Below, one piece after another: positions 8,215 through 16,510 of a DNA stretch of 64,000 bases. The DNA is from Candidatus Enterococcus murrayae (lineage in GTDB: Bacteria > Bacillota > Bacilli > Lactobacillales > Enterococcaceae). Position 1 is the first letter of the stretch; the number at the start of each line of letters is the position of its first letter. Where the stretch lies: assembly GCF_017315985.1 (NCBI RefSeq), contig NZ_JAFLVR010000027.1, positions 1 to 64,000 of the forward strand, read 5' to 3'. The notes below the pieces were generated by a model. The model saw nothing but the letters and a program-made list of their open reading frames with translations, did no database searches and was not told the origin of the DNA. Made by a program: the position numbers and the translations under genes.

Positions 8215-8245
8215 TTGACCTTCACCTTAAGTTGAATGTTAAGAT
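8215..8245 (+). promoter_or_regulatory. MerR-type promoter with 19-bp spacer and internal dyad
   Basis: -35 TTGACC (8215-8220) and -10 TAAGAT (8240-8245) are separated by 19 bp. The spacer contains TTCACCTTAAGTTGAA, a dyad with TTCA/TGAA ends. An overlong spacer with a central dyad is the known signature of promoters activated by MerR proteins through DNA untwisting. The adjacent gene encodes a MerR protein, so autoregulation is likely. Confidence 0.65.
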
Positions 8246-8266
8246 GGAAAAAAAGGAGGGAGCTAG

Positions 8267-8710
8267 ATGTGGACGATCAAAGAATTCGCCGAGAAGACTT
8301 TTGTGTCTCCGGTTGCCTTGCGTTACTATGATAAGACAGGGATTTTACCAACGAAGCGTTTAGAAAATGGCTATCGTTTTTATGATGAAGAGGACCTGCT
8401 GATCATGAAAAATCTCGTTGTATTGAAATATGCCGGCTTTTCATTGGAGGATATTAAAATACTGACATCATTATATAATGAACCAGAGGGACAATCCTGC
8501 AATGATACTGCCAATGAGGTATTAAGACGAAATTTGACTGATATGAAGGATCGGATTGATATGCTGCAGCGAATCGTCGCAATCATTGAAAAGCTTACCC
8601 CCTTATTTGATAGCCATGAGCTGTATAAAGTGAATCAATTAACACTTGAGCAACAGATTAATGAGCTATTTGACCAAATCAATCAACTAAATACAAAGGC
8701 GGATAAATAA
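8267..8710 (+). CDS. MerR-family transcriptional regulator
   Basis: DNA-binding regulator of 147 aa. The N-terminal winged HTH (MWTIKEFAEKTFVSPVALRYYDKTGIL) and the LKYAGFSLEDIK helix are typical of MerR. A coiled coil for dimerisation follows (about 75-125). The C-terminal effector region is short, with one Cys (about 74), so it may sense a small oxidant or ligand. AAAGGAGGG precedes the ATG. Its stop codon directly abuts the start of the FMN-binding protein, so the pair is one operon under the MerR-type promoter. Confidence 0.9.
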   Translation: MWTIKEFAEKTFVSPVALRYYDKTGILPTKRLENGYRFYDEEDLLIMKNLVVLKYAGFSLEDIKILTSLYNEPEGQSCNDTANEVLRRNLTDMKDRIDMLQRIVAIIEKLTPLFDSHELYKVNQLTLEQQINELFDQINQLNTKADK

Positions 8711-9109
8711 ATGAAAAAGAAAGGGCGAACCTTGCTGATAATAGGGTTGATCGCACTAGTATTAGCAGGCGGATATGGTATTTATTATTACAATCGTTTT
8801 ACGAATTACAAAAAAGCAGTCCAAGAAATCCAAATCAACGAGCCTGATCTGTCTACGATCAAAGATGGAAAATACATCGGACAGCACAATGTCGACTTCA
8901 TTTTTGCCAAAGTAGAGGTAGAGATCGAGGACCATCAGTTTCGTTCAATAAAAATGCTTGCGCATACGAATGATCGTGGCGAGAATGCTGATGATATTCC
9001 AGCTCAAATTCTGGAAGAGCAAAAAATCGGTGTCGATGCGGTTTCTGGTGCGACTAACTCGAGCAAGGTGATTCAAAAAGCGGTTGAAAAAGCGTTGCAG
9101 ACAGATTAA
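8711..9109 (+). CDS. Membrane-anchored FMN-binding-domain protein
   Basis: 132-aa protein with an N-terminal membrane anchor (about 8-27) and an extracytoplasmic FMN_bind domain. The motif DAVSGATNSS (about 109-118) contains the Thr that receives covalently bound FMN in this family, attached by ApbE. Such proteins take part in extracytosolic electron transfer. Zero-gap coupling to the MerR gene suggests it is the regulator's target. The ribosome binding site lies inside the end of the merR gene. Confidence 0.85.
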   Translation: MKKKGRTLLIIGLIALVLAGGYGIYYYNRFTNYKKAVQEIQINEPDLSTIKDGKYIGQHNVDFIFAKVEVEIEDHQFRSIKMLAHTNDRGENADDIPAQILEEQKIGVDAVSGATNSSKVIQKAVEKALQTD

Positions 9110-9149
9110 AAAATGCGACCATCACGAAGCATCAATACAGCACAAATAA

Positions 9150-9237
9150 AAAGTGAAACACCCTTATCACCATCATAATTTATGGTAATAGGGGCGTTTC
9201 ACTTTCATTTTGTTAAGTATTTTTCTAAAAGACTTTA
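9150..9237. repeat. Copy 1 of a hairpin-plus-36-bp-box dispersed repeat
   Basis: A hairpin (arms AGTGAAAC and GTTTCACT, with inner pairs ACCAT/ATGGT) is followed at 9202-9237 by a conserved box beginning CTTTCATTTTGTTAAG. The same box occurs near 16.3, 33.1 and 56.7 kb, each time joined to a hairpin between convergent genes. Here its end overlaps the stop codon of the minus-strand 55-aa gene. The hairpin probably also terminates the FMN-binding gene. Confidence 0.7.
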
Positions 9238-9402
9238 ATCATCAATGTAAAAGCCTACTACGTTGTACCAGTGACGGTCATCGTAATCCATGCGGTAGCG
9301 ATCCGGTGAAAATCCAGATAGTGCGTAGCCTAACATCATCAAGAGAACGCCGGCACCAATCAGGTAGGTAGCTAGTTTAGGGACTAGGTGTTTAGATTTC
9401 AT
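9235..9402 (-). CDS. 55-aa small membrane protein of the PadR/HAAS operon
   Basis: A 56-codon frame read on the minus strand: one transmembrane helix (about residues 12-30, LATYLIGAGVLLMMLGYAL) then a short polar tail rich in D, Y and R. Its ATG overlaps the TGA of the upstream HAAS-domain gene in an ATGA junction, and AAAGGTGG lies 6 nt before the start, which strongly supports translation. Function unknown; by context it belongs with the PadR-HAAS module. Confidence 0.7.
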   Translation of the reverse strand: MKSKHLVPKLATYLIGAGVLLMMLGYALSGFSPDRYRMDYDDRHWYNVVGFYIDD

Positions 9403-9983
9403 ACTTGGACCACCTTTCGTTGGAAAATGTTACGGCGAATCACGCGCATCAGGCTGCGGTGCATATTCATAAAGACCGCGCTGAATTTATAGGTCAACCA
9501 CATGCATAATAGACCGAAGCCGAATAGGAACATACCAGCACCAAGCTGTGTCACGCCCATGAAGAACGAATCGAATAGAACAAATGGGCTAGTGAAGGCC
9601 GCTGCCACACCACCGATAATTGTACCGCCAGCTAAACAGGCGCCAGTGAAAGGAATACACCAAATGACGATATCAATACTTAAAAGCACTAGGAAGGCCG
9701 CTAATGCAAGGCTGCCCCATAAAGGAAACCCTAGAATCAACAATGTGATCCATAGCCAATTAAAGCGCCGAGGAACCTTTACCTCTGTTGGGATACCTGC
9801 AGCCTCATAGGCCAATTGCTGAGGATCACCCAGCTTTTTAACGGCGGCTTTTTCGGAGTAGCCATCCTCCATCAGGTCTAAAATCATTTCATCATAATAT
9901 TCAATCAAGCGATGGACTTCGCTAGGCCGAACTTCGTAAGCTAAATAATTGCTTAATTCCTTAATAAATTCCACTCGATTCAT
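9399..9983 (-). CDS. HAAS/DUF1700-domain membrane protein
   Basis: 194-aa protein. Residues 1-65 form the HAAS helical domain (LSNYLAYEVRPSEVHRLIEYYDEM then DGYSEKAAVKKLGDPQQLA), usually found beside PadR regulators. Four hydrophobic stretches follow (about 75-95, 97-118, 125-145 and 150-172). The family (DUF1700) is widespread in Firmicutes, with roles in membrane stress or as partners of PadR systems. It overlaps padR by 4 nt and the 55-aa gene by 4 nt, so all three are translationally coupled. Confidence 0.85.
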   Translation of the reverse strand: MNRVEFIKELSNYLAYEVRPSEVHRLIEYYDEMILDLMEDGYSEKAAVKKLGDPQQLAYEAAGIPTEVKVPRRFNWLWITLLILGFPLWGSLALAAFLVLLSIDIVIWCIPFTGACLAGGTIIGGVAAAFTSPFVLFDSFFMGVTQLGAGMFLFGFGLLCMWLTYKFSAVFMNMHRSLMRVIRRNIFQRKVVQV

Positions 9984-10294
9984 TCTTCAACACTCCCTTT
10001 AATATAATGGTGAACCGCTTCTACATCGTTCCATTCCTGCAAAAATTTCTGAATACTGGCAATTCCTAAATCTGTTAAGTGATAATACTTCCGCAAACGA
10101 CCATTATGGATCTTGGAATAGGTAGAGACCTTTTTGTTAGTCTCCAGTCTTTTTAAGATTGGGTAAAGCGTCGATTCAGTAATTTCAAGATGGGGATGGA
10201 TCTCTTTGACGATTTGATAGCCATAGGAATCGATCTCCACTAACGAGGCCAAAACACAATATTCAATCAAACCCTTTTTCAATTGACTGTCCAT
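9980..10294 (-). CDS. PadR-family transcriptional regulator (HAAS-associated)
   Basis: About 104-aa winged-helix repressor. The protein from MDSQLKKGLIEYCVLASL through the IVKEIHPHLEITESTLYPILKRLE recognition region fits small PadR proteins. I chose the ATG at 10294 rather than a start 11 codons upstream because AGAGAGGTG lies just before it and family members begin at this point. It heads a three-gene coupled operon with the HAAS protein and the 55-aa protein. Confidence 0.88.
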   Translation of the reverse strand: MDSQLKKGLIEYCVLASLVEIDSYGYQIVKEIHPHLEITESTLYPILKRLETNKKVSTYSKIHNGRLRKYYHLTDLGIASIQKFLQEWNDVEAVHHYIKGSVEE

Positions 10295-10316
10295 CAACAA
10301 CACCTCTCTATACGTC

Positions 10317-10337
10317 ATACTATACATTACATAGTAT
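10317..10337. promoter_or_regulatory. Candidate PadR operator
   Basis: Perfect 7-bp arms ATACTAT and ATAGTAT around a 7-bp spacer, 23 bp upstream of the padR start. Position and symmetry suit autorepression; binding is inferred. Confidence 0.5.
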
Positions 10338-10376
10338 AGAGGGACTATAGGACTTAAGGCGTATTTTCAAAAAAAA

Positions 10377-10742
10377 TCAACGAATACTTAATAAAATCAA
10401 ATGCATGCCTGCGCAAACTCCCGAAGAAACAATAATCAGCTTTGACCAGAAGCTGGTGAGCTGATTTTTAGGATGATGCCGAAAAAGGAAGTGAAGGAAT
10501 AGATGACCCACAAGAAAAAAATCTACGACATAAAAAATGACCGATTGCTTCAATAGCAGGAAAAAAAGCACAAGAGCATATAAAATAATATGCGGCAGTG
10601 TAAAGACCCAGTAAGCTGTTGAATCAGTCAATTTAGATAAGCCGATAAACATGCGCCATTCCTTATGCTCCACAGCGTCCATTTCATGAGTCAGCAGTAG
10701 TGCGAGCTCGATCGCAAACAGCGCATTCAAAAAATTACTCAT
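10377..10742 (-). CDS. Uncharacterised multi-pass membrane protein with THEMDAVEHKEW motif
   Basis: 121 aa with about four hydrophobic segments (about 4-18, 47-65, 67-88, 101-118). The first is followed by the polar motif THEMDAVEHKEWRMF, which looks like a conserved active or metal-binding sequence inside or near the membrane. AAGGAGAAAA precedes the ATG. I do not recognise the function. Independent of its convergent and divergent neighbours. Confidence 0.7.
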   Translation of the reverse strand: MSNFLNALFAIELALLLTHEMDAVEHKEWRMFIGLSKLTDSTAYWVFTLPHIILYALVLFFLLLKQSVIFYVVDFFLVGHLFLHFLFRHHPKNQLTSFWSKLIIVSSGVCAGMHLILLSIR

Positions 10743-10861
10743 TTTTTCTCCTTTTCTTTGGAACGATTGTTACTATCAATTCTAGTGGAAGAAAGCGCCA
10801 TTTAAAAGGGGATGATGGTAGAATAAAATGAAAAAGAAAAAATAGAGAAGGAGACCTCCCG

Positions 10862-11542
10862 ATGACACAGATATTTTTAGTGGAAGATGATCAAGTAATT
10901 GCGAAAAATTTAATGATCCTGCTGCAGACTGAAGGCTTTTCTGTCACGCATGCCGCAAATAAAAACGAGGCCTCAAGGCTGTTGCTTGGAAATAAGTATG
11001 AGCTGGCGTTAGTTGATATTTCCTTGCCGGATGGAAATGGTTTTGCTGTTTGTACAGAAATCAAAGCTGAGCAGGGAATCCCAGTCATCTTTTTGACGGC
11101 ATCAGACGATGAATCCAGCATTGTTACTGGTTTGAATATAGGAGCGGATGACTATGTTACAAAACCCTTTCGACCGCGAGAATTGTTGGCACGGATTAAA
11201 AACGCATTGCGAAAAAGCGGGCAGGCGCCAGCAGCTTTTGAGTGCAACGGACTTTATGTCGACAGCACCAGCGGGATCGTACGGAAAAATGGGAGTGAAG
11301 TTTTTCTTTCTGCTCTAGAATATCGGCTGTTATTGGTTTTTGTGAATAATCCTAAGATCATTGTCACGCGAGAGCAATTATTGGATGAATTATGGGATGC
11401 AGCAGGAGAATTTGTGAATGATAATACCTTGACCGTCTACATCAAGCGATTACGGGAAAAGATCGAGGAAAATCCAGCAAGGCCTGAGATTATTTTGACT
11501 GTTCGTGGAATGGGGTATCGCTTAGGAGGCAGCAATGTTTAG
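10862..11542 (+). CDS. OmpR/PhoB-family response regulator
   Basis: 226-aa regulator. The receiver (1-118) has acidic residues E8/D9/D10, phosphoacceptor D52 (ALVDISLPDGNG) and K101 (DDYVTKPF). The C-terminal winged helix (about 128-222) ends with the usual TVRGMGYRL. AGAAGGAG precedes the ATG. It overlaps the histidine kinase gene by 8 nt and probably controls the ABC transporter genes that follow. Confidence 0.95.
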   Translation: MTQIFLVEDDQVIAKNLMILLQTEGFSVTHAANKNEASRLLLGNKYELALVDISLPDGNGFAVCTEIKAEQGIPVIFLTASDDESSIVTGLNIGADDYVTKPFRPRELLARIKNALRKSGQAPAAFECNGLYVDSTSGIVRKNGSEVFLSALEYRLLLVFVNNPKIIVTREQLLDELWDAAGEFVNDNTLTVYIKRLREKIEENPARPEIILTVRGMGYRLGGSNV

Positions 11543-12524
11543 AAATCGGGAATTTCGCAGCTTCACCAGAGTCTTTCTTTTGATTTCAATCATTTTGGTG
11601 GTCATAGGATTCAGACAGAGCGCTGCCGCGGGAATGATTGCTGTATTTTCTGCATTTATTTTTGGCGTGCTCTTTTTGCTGTTTACGCGCACACGCTACA
11701 AGCGAATCGCTCAAATTTCTGATCAGATTGATTTGGTCCTGCATAATGAGGATCATTTATTCATCGAAGAACTGGATGAAGGAGAGCTGTCGATTCTGCA
11801 AAGCGAGATTGCTAAAATGACTTTGCGGATTCGTGAACAAAACGTGGCTTTGCAGAAGGAAAAGGAAAATTTAGCCGATTCCTTAGCAGATATCGCGCAC
11901 CAGCTGCGCACACCGCTGACCTCGGTGAATCTTATTTTGTCCTTAGCAGCTGAGAATAGTGACGAAAAGCAGCGAAAAATGAACCTTCGCGAAATTGAGA
12001 CGCTGCTTTTGCAAATGGATCATTTGATCACGGCTCTATTGAAATTGTCTCGATTGGATGCGGATGTCGTACAATTTCAAAATGAACCAATCCATGCAGC
12101 TGAGCTGATCGAGCACTCTCTTCAACCGTTTTTAGCGACGCTGGATTTGCATGATATTCAGGTCGTGAACAAGGTTTCACCAGCTATTATGATCCAAGGG
12201 GATGCTGTTTGGTTGTCGGAAGCTATTCAAAACATTTTCAAGAATTGTATCGAAAGCATTGGAGAGCAAGGAAAGCTGACTATTGCTGGTGACGATAATC
12301 CTCTATTTACTGAAATTATCATCCATGATAGCGGCAAAGGATTAGAACCAACGGATATCCAGCATTTATTTGATCGGTTTTATCGAGGAGAGGACAGCAG
12401 TAAAATGGGGTTTGGTATCGGACTGTCTCTTAGCAAGTCGATTATTAAGCGTCAGGGAGGAACGATTACCGCAAAAAATCACCCTCAGGGCGGTGCGCTG
12501 TTCCTCATTCGTTTTCCTAAGTGA
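11535..12524 (+). CDS. Sensor histidine kinase with short extracellular loop
   Basis: 329-aa membrane kinase. Two transmembrane helices (about 11-27 and 32-51) are joined by a loop of only a few residues, so there is no real extracellular sensor domain, as in intramembrane-sensing kinases linked to ABC transporters. H-box SLADIAHQLRTPLTS has phospho-His H122; N-box IQNIFKNCIES and G-boxes DSGKGL and GFGIGLSLSKSI follow. The downstream ABC exporter is likely its target and possibly its sensor. Confidence 0.92.
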   Translation: MFRNREFRSFTRVFLLISIILVVIGFRQSAAAGMIAVFSAFIFGVLFLLFTRTRYKRIAQISDQIDLVLHNEDHLFIEELDEGELSILQSEIAKMTLRIREQNVALQKEKENLADSLADIAHQLRTPLTSVNLILSLAAENSDEKQRKMNLREIETLLLQMDHLITALLKLSRLDADVVQFQNEPIHAAELIEHSLQPFLATLDLHDIQVVNKVSPAIMIQGDAVWLSEAIQNIFKNCIESIGEQGKLTIAGDDNPLFTEIIIHDSGKGLEPTDIQHLFDRFYRGEDSSKMGFGIGLSLSKSIIKRQGGTITAKNHPQGGALFLIRFPK

Positions 12525-12606
12525 CGAATCTCTCACTTAGAAGTCACTCAGCTGAAAGAAAAAGCTTCTATTATATAAGTGAACCATGAGGAAGGAGGCT
12601 CATATA

Positions 12607-13293
12607 ATGGAGCTGTTGAGAATCGAACACCTTAGTAAGATTTATGGAGAAGGGGACAATAAGGTCGTCGCACTGGATGATGTCTCTTTAACGATCGAAA
12701 AGGGGGAGTTTACGGCCATCATTGGTGCGTCCGGCTCTGGTAAATCGACCCTGCTGCATATGATTGGCGGAGTCGATATTCCGACCAGCGGCAAAGTATT
12801 TTTGGATGGACAAGATGTATATGCCCAGAACAATGAAAAGCTGGCAATTTTTCGTCGACGTCAGGTTGGACTGATCTATCAGTTTCATAATCTGATTCCA
12901 ACGTTGAATGTAGTGGAAAATATTACTTTGCCAGTCCTGATGGATAAACGCAAGGTGAATCAGGCTCGACTGAATGAATTATTAGCGCTTTTAGGCCTGA
13001 ATCAACGGAAAGACCATTTGCCGAATCAATTGTCCGGCGGTCAGCAGCAGCGTGTCTCAGTTGGCCGGGCGTTGATGAACGCACCTGCTGTTTTATTGGC
13101 GGATGAACCGACTGGCAGCTTAGACAGCCAAAATGGGCATGAGATTATCAAGCTGCTGAAGCTGAGTAATCGAAAATACGGGTAGACACTAATTGTGGTA
13201 ACTCATGACGAGGAGATCGCATTGCAGGCGGATCGGATCATCGGTATCTCTGATGGACGCGTAACGCGTGATGAGAGGATGATGCATACATGA
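12607..13293 (+). pseudogene. ABC transporter ATPase interrupted by an in-frame TAG
   Basis: MacB/LolD-type ATPase of an FtsX-like exporter. Walker A GASGSGKST (40-48), Q-loop (YQF, 91-93), signature LSGGQQQRV (142-150) and Walker B VLLADEPTGSLD are intact. A TAG at 13183-13185 (codon 193) then stops the frame before the H-loop; reading continues in frame as TLIVVTHDEEIALQADRI to a TGA at 13291-13293, overlapping the permease start. A CAG codon (Gln, as in YGQTLIVVTHD common in the family) would need only one C-to-T change. Start ATG 12607 follows GGAAGGAGG. Truncated product lacks the switch His (H200), so ATP hydrolysis should fail unless the stop is read through or is a sequence error. Confidence 0.85.
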
Positions 13294-15860
13294 ACATCTT
13301 CAATAAAGTCACTCTGCAAAATATGAAGAAAAATCGTAGTCGTACACTTGTAACGATTATCGGTGTGATCCTTTCTGCCGCGATGATCACAGCCGTTGCA
13401 ACGTTTGCCCTCTCTCTTCAAAGGTATATGGTGGCTGGTTCCGTGCAAAAGTACGGTGATTGGCATGTTGGCTTTTTGAACACTAACGCTGATTTTGCCA
13501 AAAAGCAGAAGCAGGACAAGGAGGTTCTAAAGGCAGCGACGTTTGAAGAGATCGGCTATGGGCAGCTAAAGGGCGGAAAAAATCCCAATAAGCCGTATTT
13601 ATTCGTGGCCGGCTTCAATCCAAAAACCTTTGATACTTTACCCGTAAAACTGCTTTCTGGCAGATTGCCGAAAAATAGCCGAGAAGTAGTCATTCCAGCG
13701 CATGTTGCAGCGAATGGCGGGGTGAAATACGCAGTTGGTGAGACTATTTCACTATCCGTCGGTACACGCATAGCAGGGAACAAACAGCTGAATCAGCATG
13801 ATCCCTATGAGAAAGCAAGGAAAAATCCAGAAAGTCTGACAAAGGCTGCTAAAAAAACGTATAAGATCGTCGGTATTTGCGAACGGCCCGGCTTCGAAGA
13901 ACGAAGCGCGCCGGGCTATACTTTGATCACGCTTGCGGATAAATCTGAGAAGCATAGCAATCTCAGTGTTTTTGTCACGCTTAAAAATCCGCGAAAAGCC
14001 CATGTTTACGCGAAGCGAGCCGCCCAAAAACAAACTTATACATTTAATGATGAGGTTCTGCGCTTCATGGGGGCTTCCGATGATAAGGTGTTTAATTTAC
14101 TGCTTTATTCAATCGGGACGATTTTGGTCGCACTGATTATGCTGGGATCGATTTTTCTGATCTACAATTCCTTTACGATCTCCTTGAACGAGCGAACCCG
14201 TCAATTCGGGATTCTCTCCTCAGTTGGGGCGACCCCGAAGCAGCTAAGAAATTCGGTGTTGTTTGAAGGATTTTGTGTTGGAGCCATAGGGATTCCACTT
14301 GGAGTAGTTTTAGGACTTGGCAGTATCCGGCTTGTTATCGGACTTGTAGCTAAAAACTTTAGTAACGTCCTATATGCGAATATTCCATTAGTTTTGTCAC
14401 TATCGGTTCCGGTACTAGTGGCAGCGGCAGTGGTCAGCTTGATTACTATCTTGATTTCGGCCTATCTTCCTGCAAGGAAAGCGGCGAATACTCCTGTGAT
14501 GGAAAGCATTCGCCAATCCAATGAGGTAAAGATCGCCGCAAAAGAGGTCAAAACGACCAAATTTTCAGAACGCATCTATGGCTTGGAAGGGATGCTGGCG
14601 TTAAAAAATTTCAAGCGTAACAAAAAACGTTATCGGACGATCATTTTATCGTTGGCATTCAGCGTGGTTCTTTTTGTATCCGCACAGGCTTTTGGAAATA
14701 GTTTGCAGCAGACCGCGAATCAGCTGGTAGTAGATACGGATTATGATATCGTCTTTTCCAGCACAGAAATCCAGGAAAGCGAGCTGTTTCGTCTGTATGA
14801 TAAATTTCAGCAGGTCAAAGGGATCACTCAAAGCTCGTATCAGGCAATCCTGCAATATACCAGCCTGGTGAAAAACAGTGATTTCTCCTCGCGCTATCGT
14901 GAGCTGGAGCACATCGATCCTGCACAGCAATCAAACTTGAAGGCAGATATCCAATTCATCGAGGATAAGGAATACCTGAAATTTATCAAACAAATGGGAT
15001 TGCCTGTTAAGGAATATACCGGTGAAAACGGCAAAATACTAGCTGTTGCAAAACAACGTGTAGAAAAAGCCGATGGGAAAACTGAGCTGATCGATCTTTT
15101 TACTAAAGATTCGATGAACATGGCTCTCGTACCGAAATTTGCCGGAAAACCATCGGTGAACCAGCAGCGGAGTGTTCAAACAAAATTTGTCGACACGTAT
15201 CCACTGGACACCCTGCCGCGTCAGCCAACTGAAAAGAAGCCATATATTTTTATGTTTATCGCACCTTATCAAAGGAAGAGCGAGTTTTCTCCTCTCGGTA
15301 TCGATCAAGCACTCGGTTTGACTTTTCGATCAAAAAACGCTGACCAGTCAACGGCAGAAATAAAGAAAATCATTCAGAAAGAAGGGCTCACGTTCCCTTA
15401 TGAGCTGTACGATGTTCACGAGCTATTCAATCAAAATCGCAATATTATCTTCGTAGTGAATATTTTCAGTTATGTATTCGCGGCGATGATCTCCTTGATT
15501 GCGATTGCTAATGTTTTTACTACCATCTCGACGAATATCAAGCTGCGCCGGCGAGAGCTTACGATGCTGCGTTCTGTTGGGATGACGGATCGAGATTTCA
15601 ATAAAATGATGATTTTTGAGTGTCTTTTTTATGGGTCCCGTTCCTTATTTTTAGGAATTCCTACGGCGACAGCCATTTCTTGGCTGATCTATCAGGCGAT
15701 GGTAAAAGGCGGAGCGGAGATTACTTACCTATTTCCTTGGAGCAGTATTTTGATCAGTGGGGCAGGTGTACTCTTGATTGTATCCATTACCATGCTTTAC
15801 GCAGTGAATAAGATAAAAAAAGAAAATATTATTGAGGCATTACGGGATGATCTAGGCTAA
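13290..15860 (+). CDS. FtsX-like ABC transporter permease
   Basis: 856-aa integral membrane permease of the MacB/SalY type with two FtsX-like units. Layout: TM1 about 17-39, large extracellular domain to about 265, three TM helices (about 270-395), then a second copy with TM about 446-465, extracellular region to about 715 and three TM helices near 720-845. Coupling-type segments occur after the TM bundles (SVGATPKQLR, SVGMTDRDFN). It overlaps the interrupted ATPase gene by 4 nt. Such systems export or sense peptides or lipids; with the upstream TCS a role in antimicrobial-peptide response is plausible. Confidence 0.9.
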   Translation: MNIFNKVTLQNMKKNRSRTLVTIIGVILSAAMITAVATFALSLQRYMVAGSVQKYGDWHVGFLNTNADFAKKQKQDKEVLKAATFEEIGYGQLKGGKNPNKPYLFVAGFNPKTFDTLPVKLLSGRLPKNSREVVIPAHVAANGGVKYAVGETISLSVGTRIAGNKQLNQHDPYEKARKNPESLTKAAKKTYKIVGICERPGFEERSAPGYTLITLADKSEKHSNLSVFVTLKNPRKAHVYAKRAAQKQTYTFNDEVLRFMGASDDKVFNLLLYSIGTILVALIMLGSIFLIYNSFTISLNERTRQFGILSSVGATPKQLRNSVLFEGFCVGAIGIPLGVVLGLGSIRLVIGLVAKNFSNVLYANIPLVLSLSVPVLVAAAVVSLITILISAYLPARKAANTPVMESIRQSNEVKIAAKEVKTTKFSERIYGLEGMLALKNFKRNKKRYRTIILSLAFSVVLFVSAQAFGNSLQQTANQLVVDTDYDIVFSSTEIQESELFRLYDKFQQVKGITQSSYQAILQYTSLVKNSDFSSRYRELEHIDPAQQSNLKADIQFIEDKEYLKFIKQMGLPVKEYTGENGKILAVAKQRVEKADGKTELIDLFTKDSMNMALVPKFAGKPSVNQQRSVQTKFVDTYPLDTLPRQPTEKKPYIFMFIAPYQRKSEFSPLGIDQALGLTFRSKNADQSTAEIKKIIQKEGLTFPYELYDVHELFNQNRNIIFVVNIFSYVFAAMISLIAIANVFTTISTNIKLRRRELTMLRSVGMTDRDFNKMMIFECLFYGSRSLFLGIPTATAISWLIYQAMVKGGAEITYLFPWSSILISGAGVLLIVSITMLYAVNKIKKENIIEALRDDLG

Positions 15861-15904
15861 TAGATCCAACATTTGGTAAACTTGTAAAAAAGGAGTGTGA
15901 CTAA

Positions 15905-16213
15905 ATGAGGATAAGCAATTCTTTTGAAACATTTGCCAAAGAAGCGCCAGAATATCAACAGACGTTCAATGAGCTGATCCAATCTTGGGGTGAAAACAGT
16001 GTACTAGATGACAAAACACAGCATTTAGCCTATCTAGCAGTTTTAGCAGCAACAGGAAAAACAAGTGGATTGCCGTTTCACGTGATGCTGGCAAAAAAAG
16101 CGGGAGCTTCTCGCCAAGAAGTGATCAGTACGATCATGATTGGTTTGCCGGCAGTGGGGAATGAAGTAATCAATGCATTGCCCGCTGCGTTAGAAGCATA
16201 TGATAAGCAGTAA
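15905..16213 (+). CDS. Carboxymuconolactone-decarboxylase-family protein lacking active cysteines
   Basis: 102-aa helical AhpD-like protein of the CMD family. The region KTSGLPFHVMLAKKAGASRQE corresponds to the conserved helix-turn where AhpD-type enzymes carry CxxCxxxH; here only the His is present and the whole protein has no Cys, so a peroxidase role is unlikely. AAAAAGGAGTGTG precedes the ATG. Not obviously part of the ABC operon, 44 nt downstream of it. Confidence 0.85.
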   Translation: MRISNSFETFAKEAPEYQQTFNELIQSWGENSVLDDKTQHLAYLAVLAATGKTSGLPFHVMLAKKAGASRQEVISTIMIGLPAVGNEVINALPAALEAYDKQ

Positions 16214-16221
16214 AAAGAATA

Positions 16222-16309
16222 AAAGGTCAAAGTAGCATTTTACTTTCGAAAACGATAGTATATGCTCCTTTGACTTTCATTTTGTTAAGTTTTTTTCAAA
16301 AAGACTTTA
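16222..16309. repeat. Copy 2 of the hairpin-plus-36-bp-box repeat
   Basis: Hairpin with arms GGTCAAAG-AGCAT and ATGCT-CTTTGACT, then the box at 16274-16309 starting CTTTCATTTTGTTAAG; 34 of 36 box bases equal copy 1. It follows the CMD gene and faces the minus-strand YxeA-like gene. The remaining part of the gap (16310-16510) holds nothing I recognise. Confidence 0.7.
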
Positions 16310-16510
16310 CTATTAGCAGGATTTTCCATGTTCGGCTTAAATGATAGTTGCTGCTGGGATAGTAAGCGAAAATTTAGAATTATCACGCAGGCAATCTTCA
16401 CCGTCCGTTCACTAGACTCACTATTTTTCGTTGAGAAATGCAGCGGCTGTTTTAGAGAGTATTAGCTAATTGGTGCTCAAAAACTGATTGAGTTTTCGAA
16501 GTCTTTCTTA

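Noticed and set aside
13203-13466. Minus-strand ORF across the ABC ATPase/permease junction
   Set aside because: Shadow of the plus-strand coding frames; no ribosome binding site.
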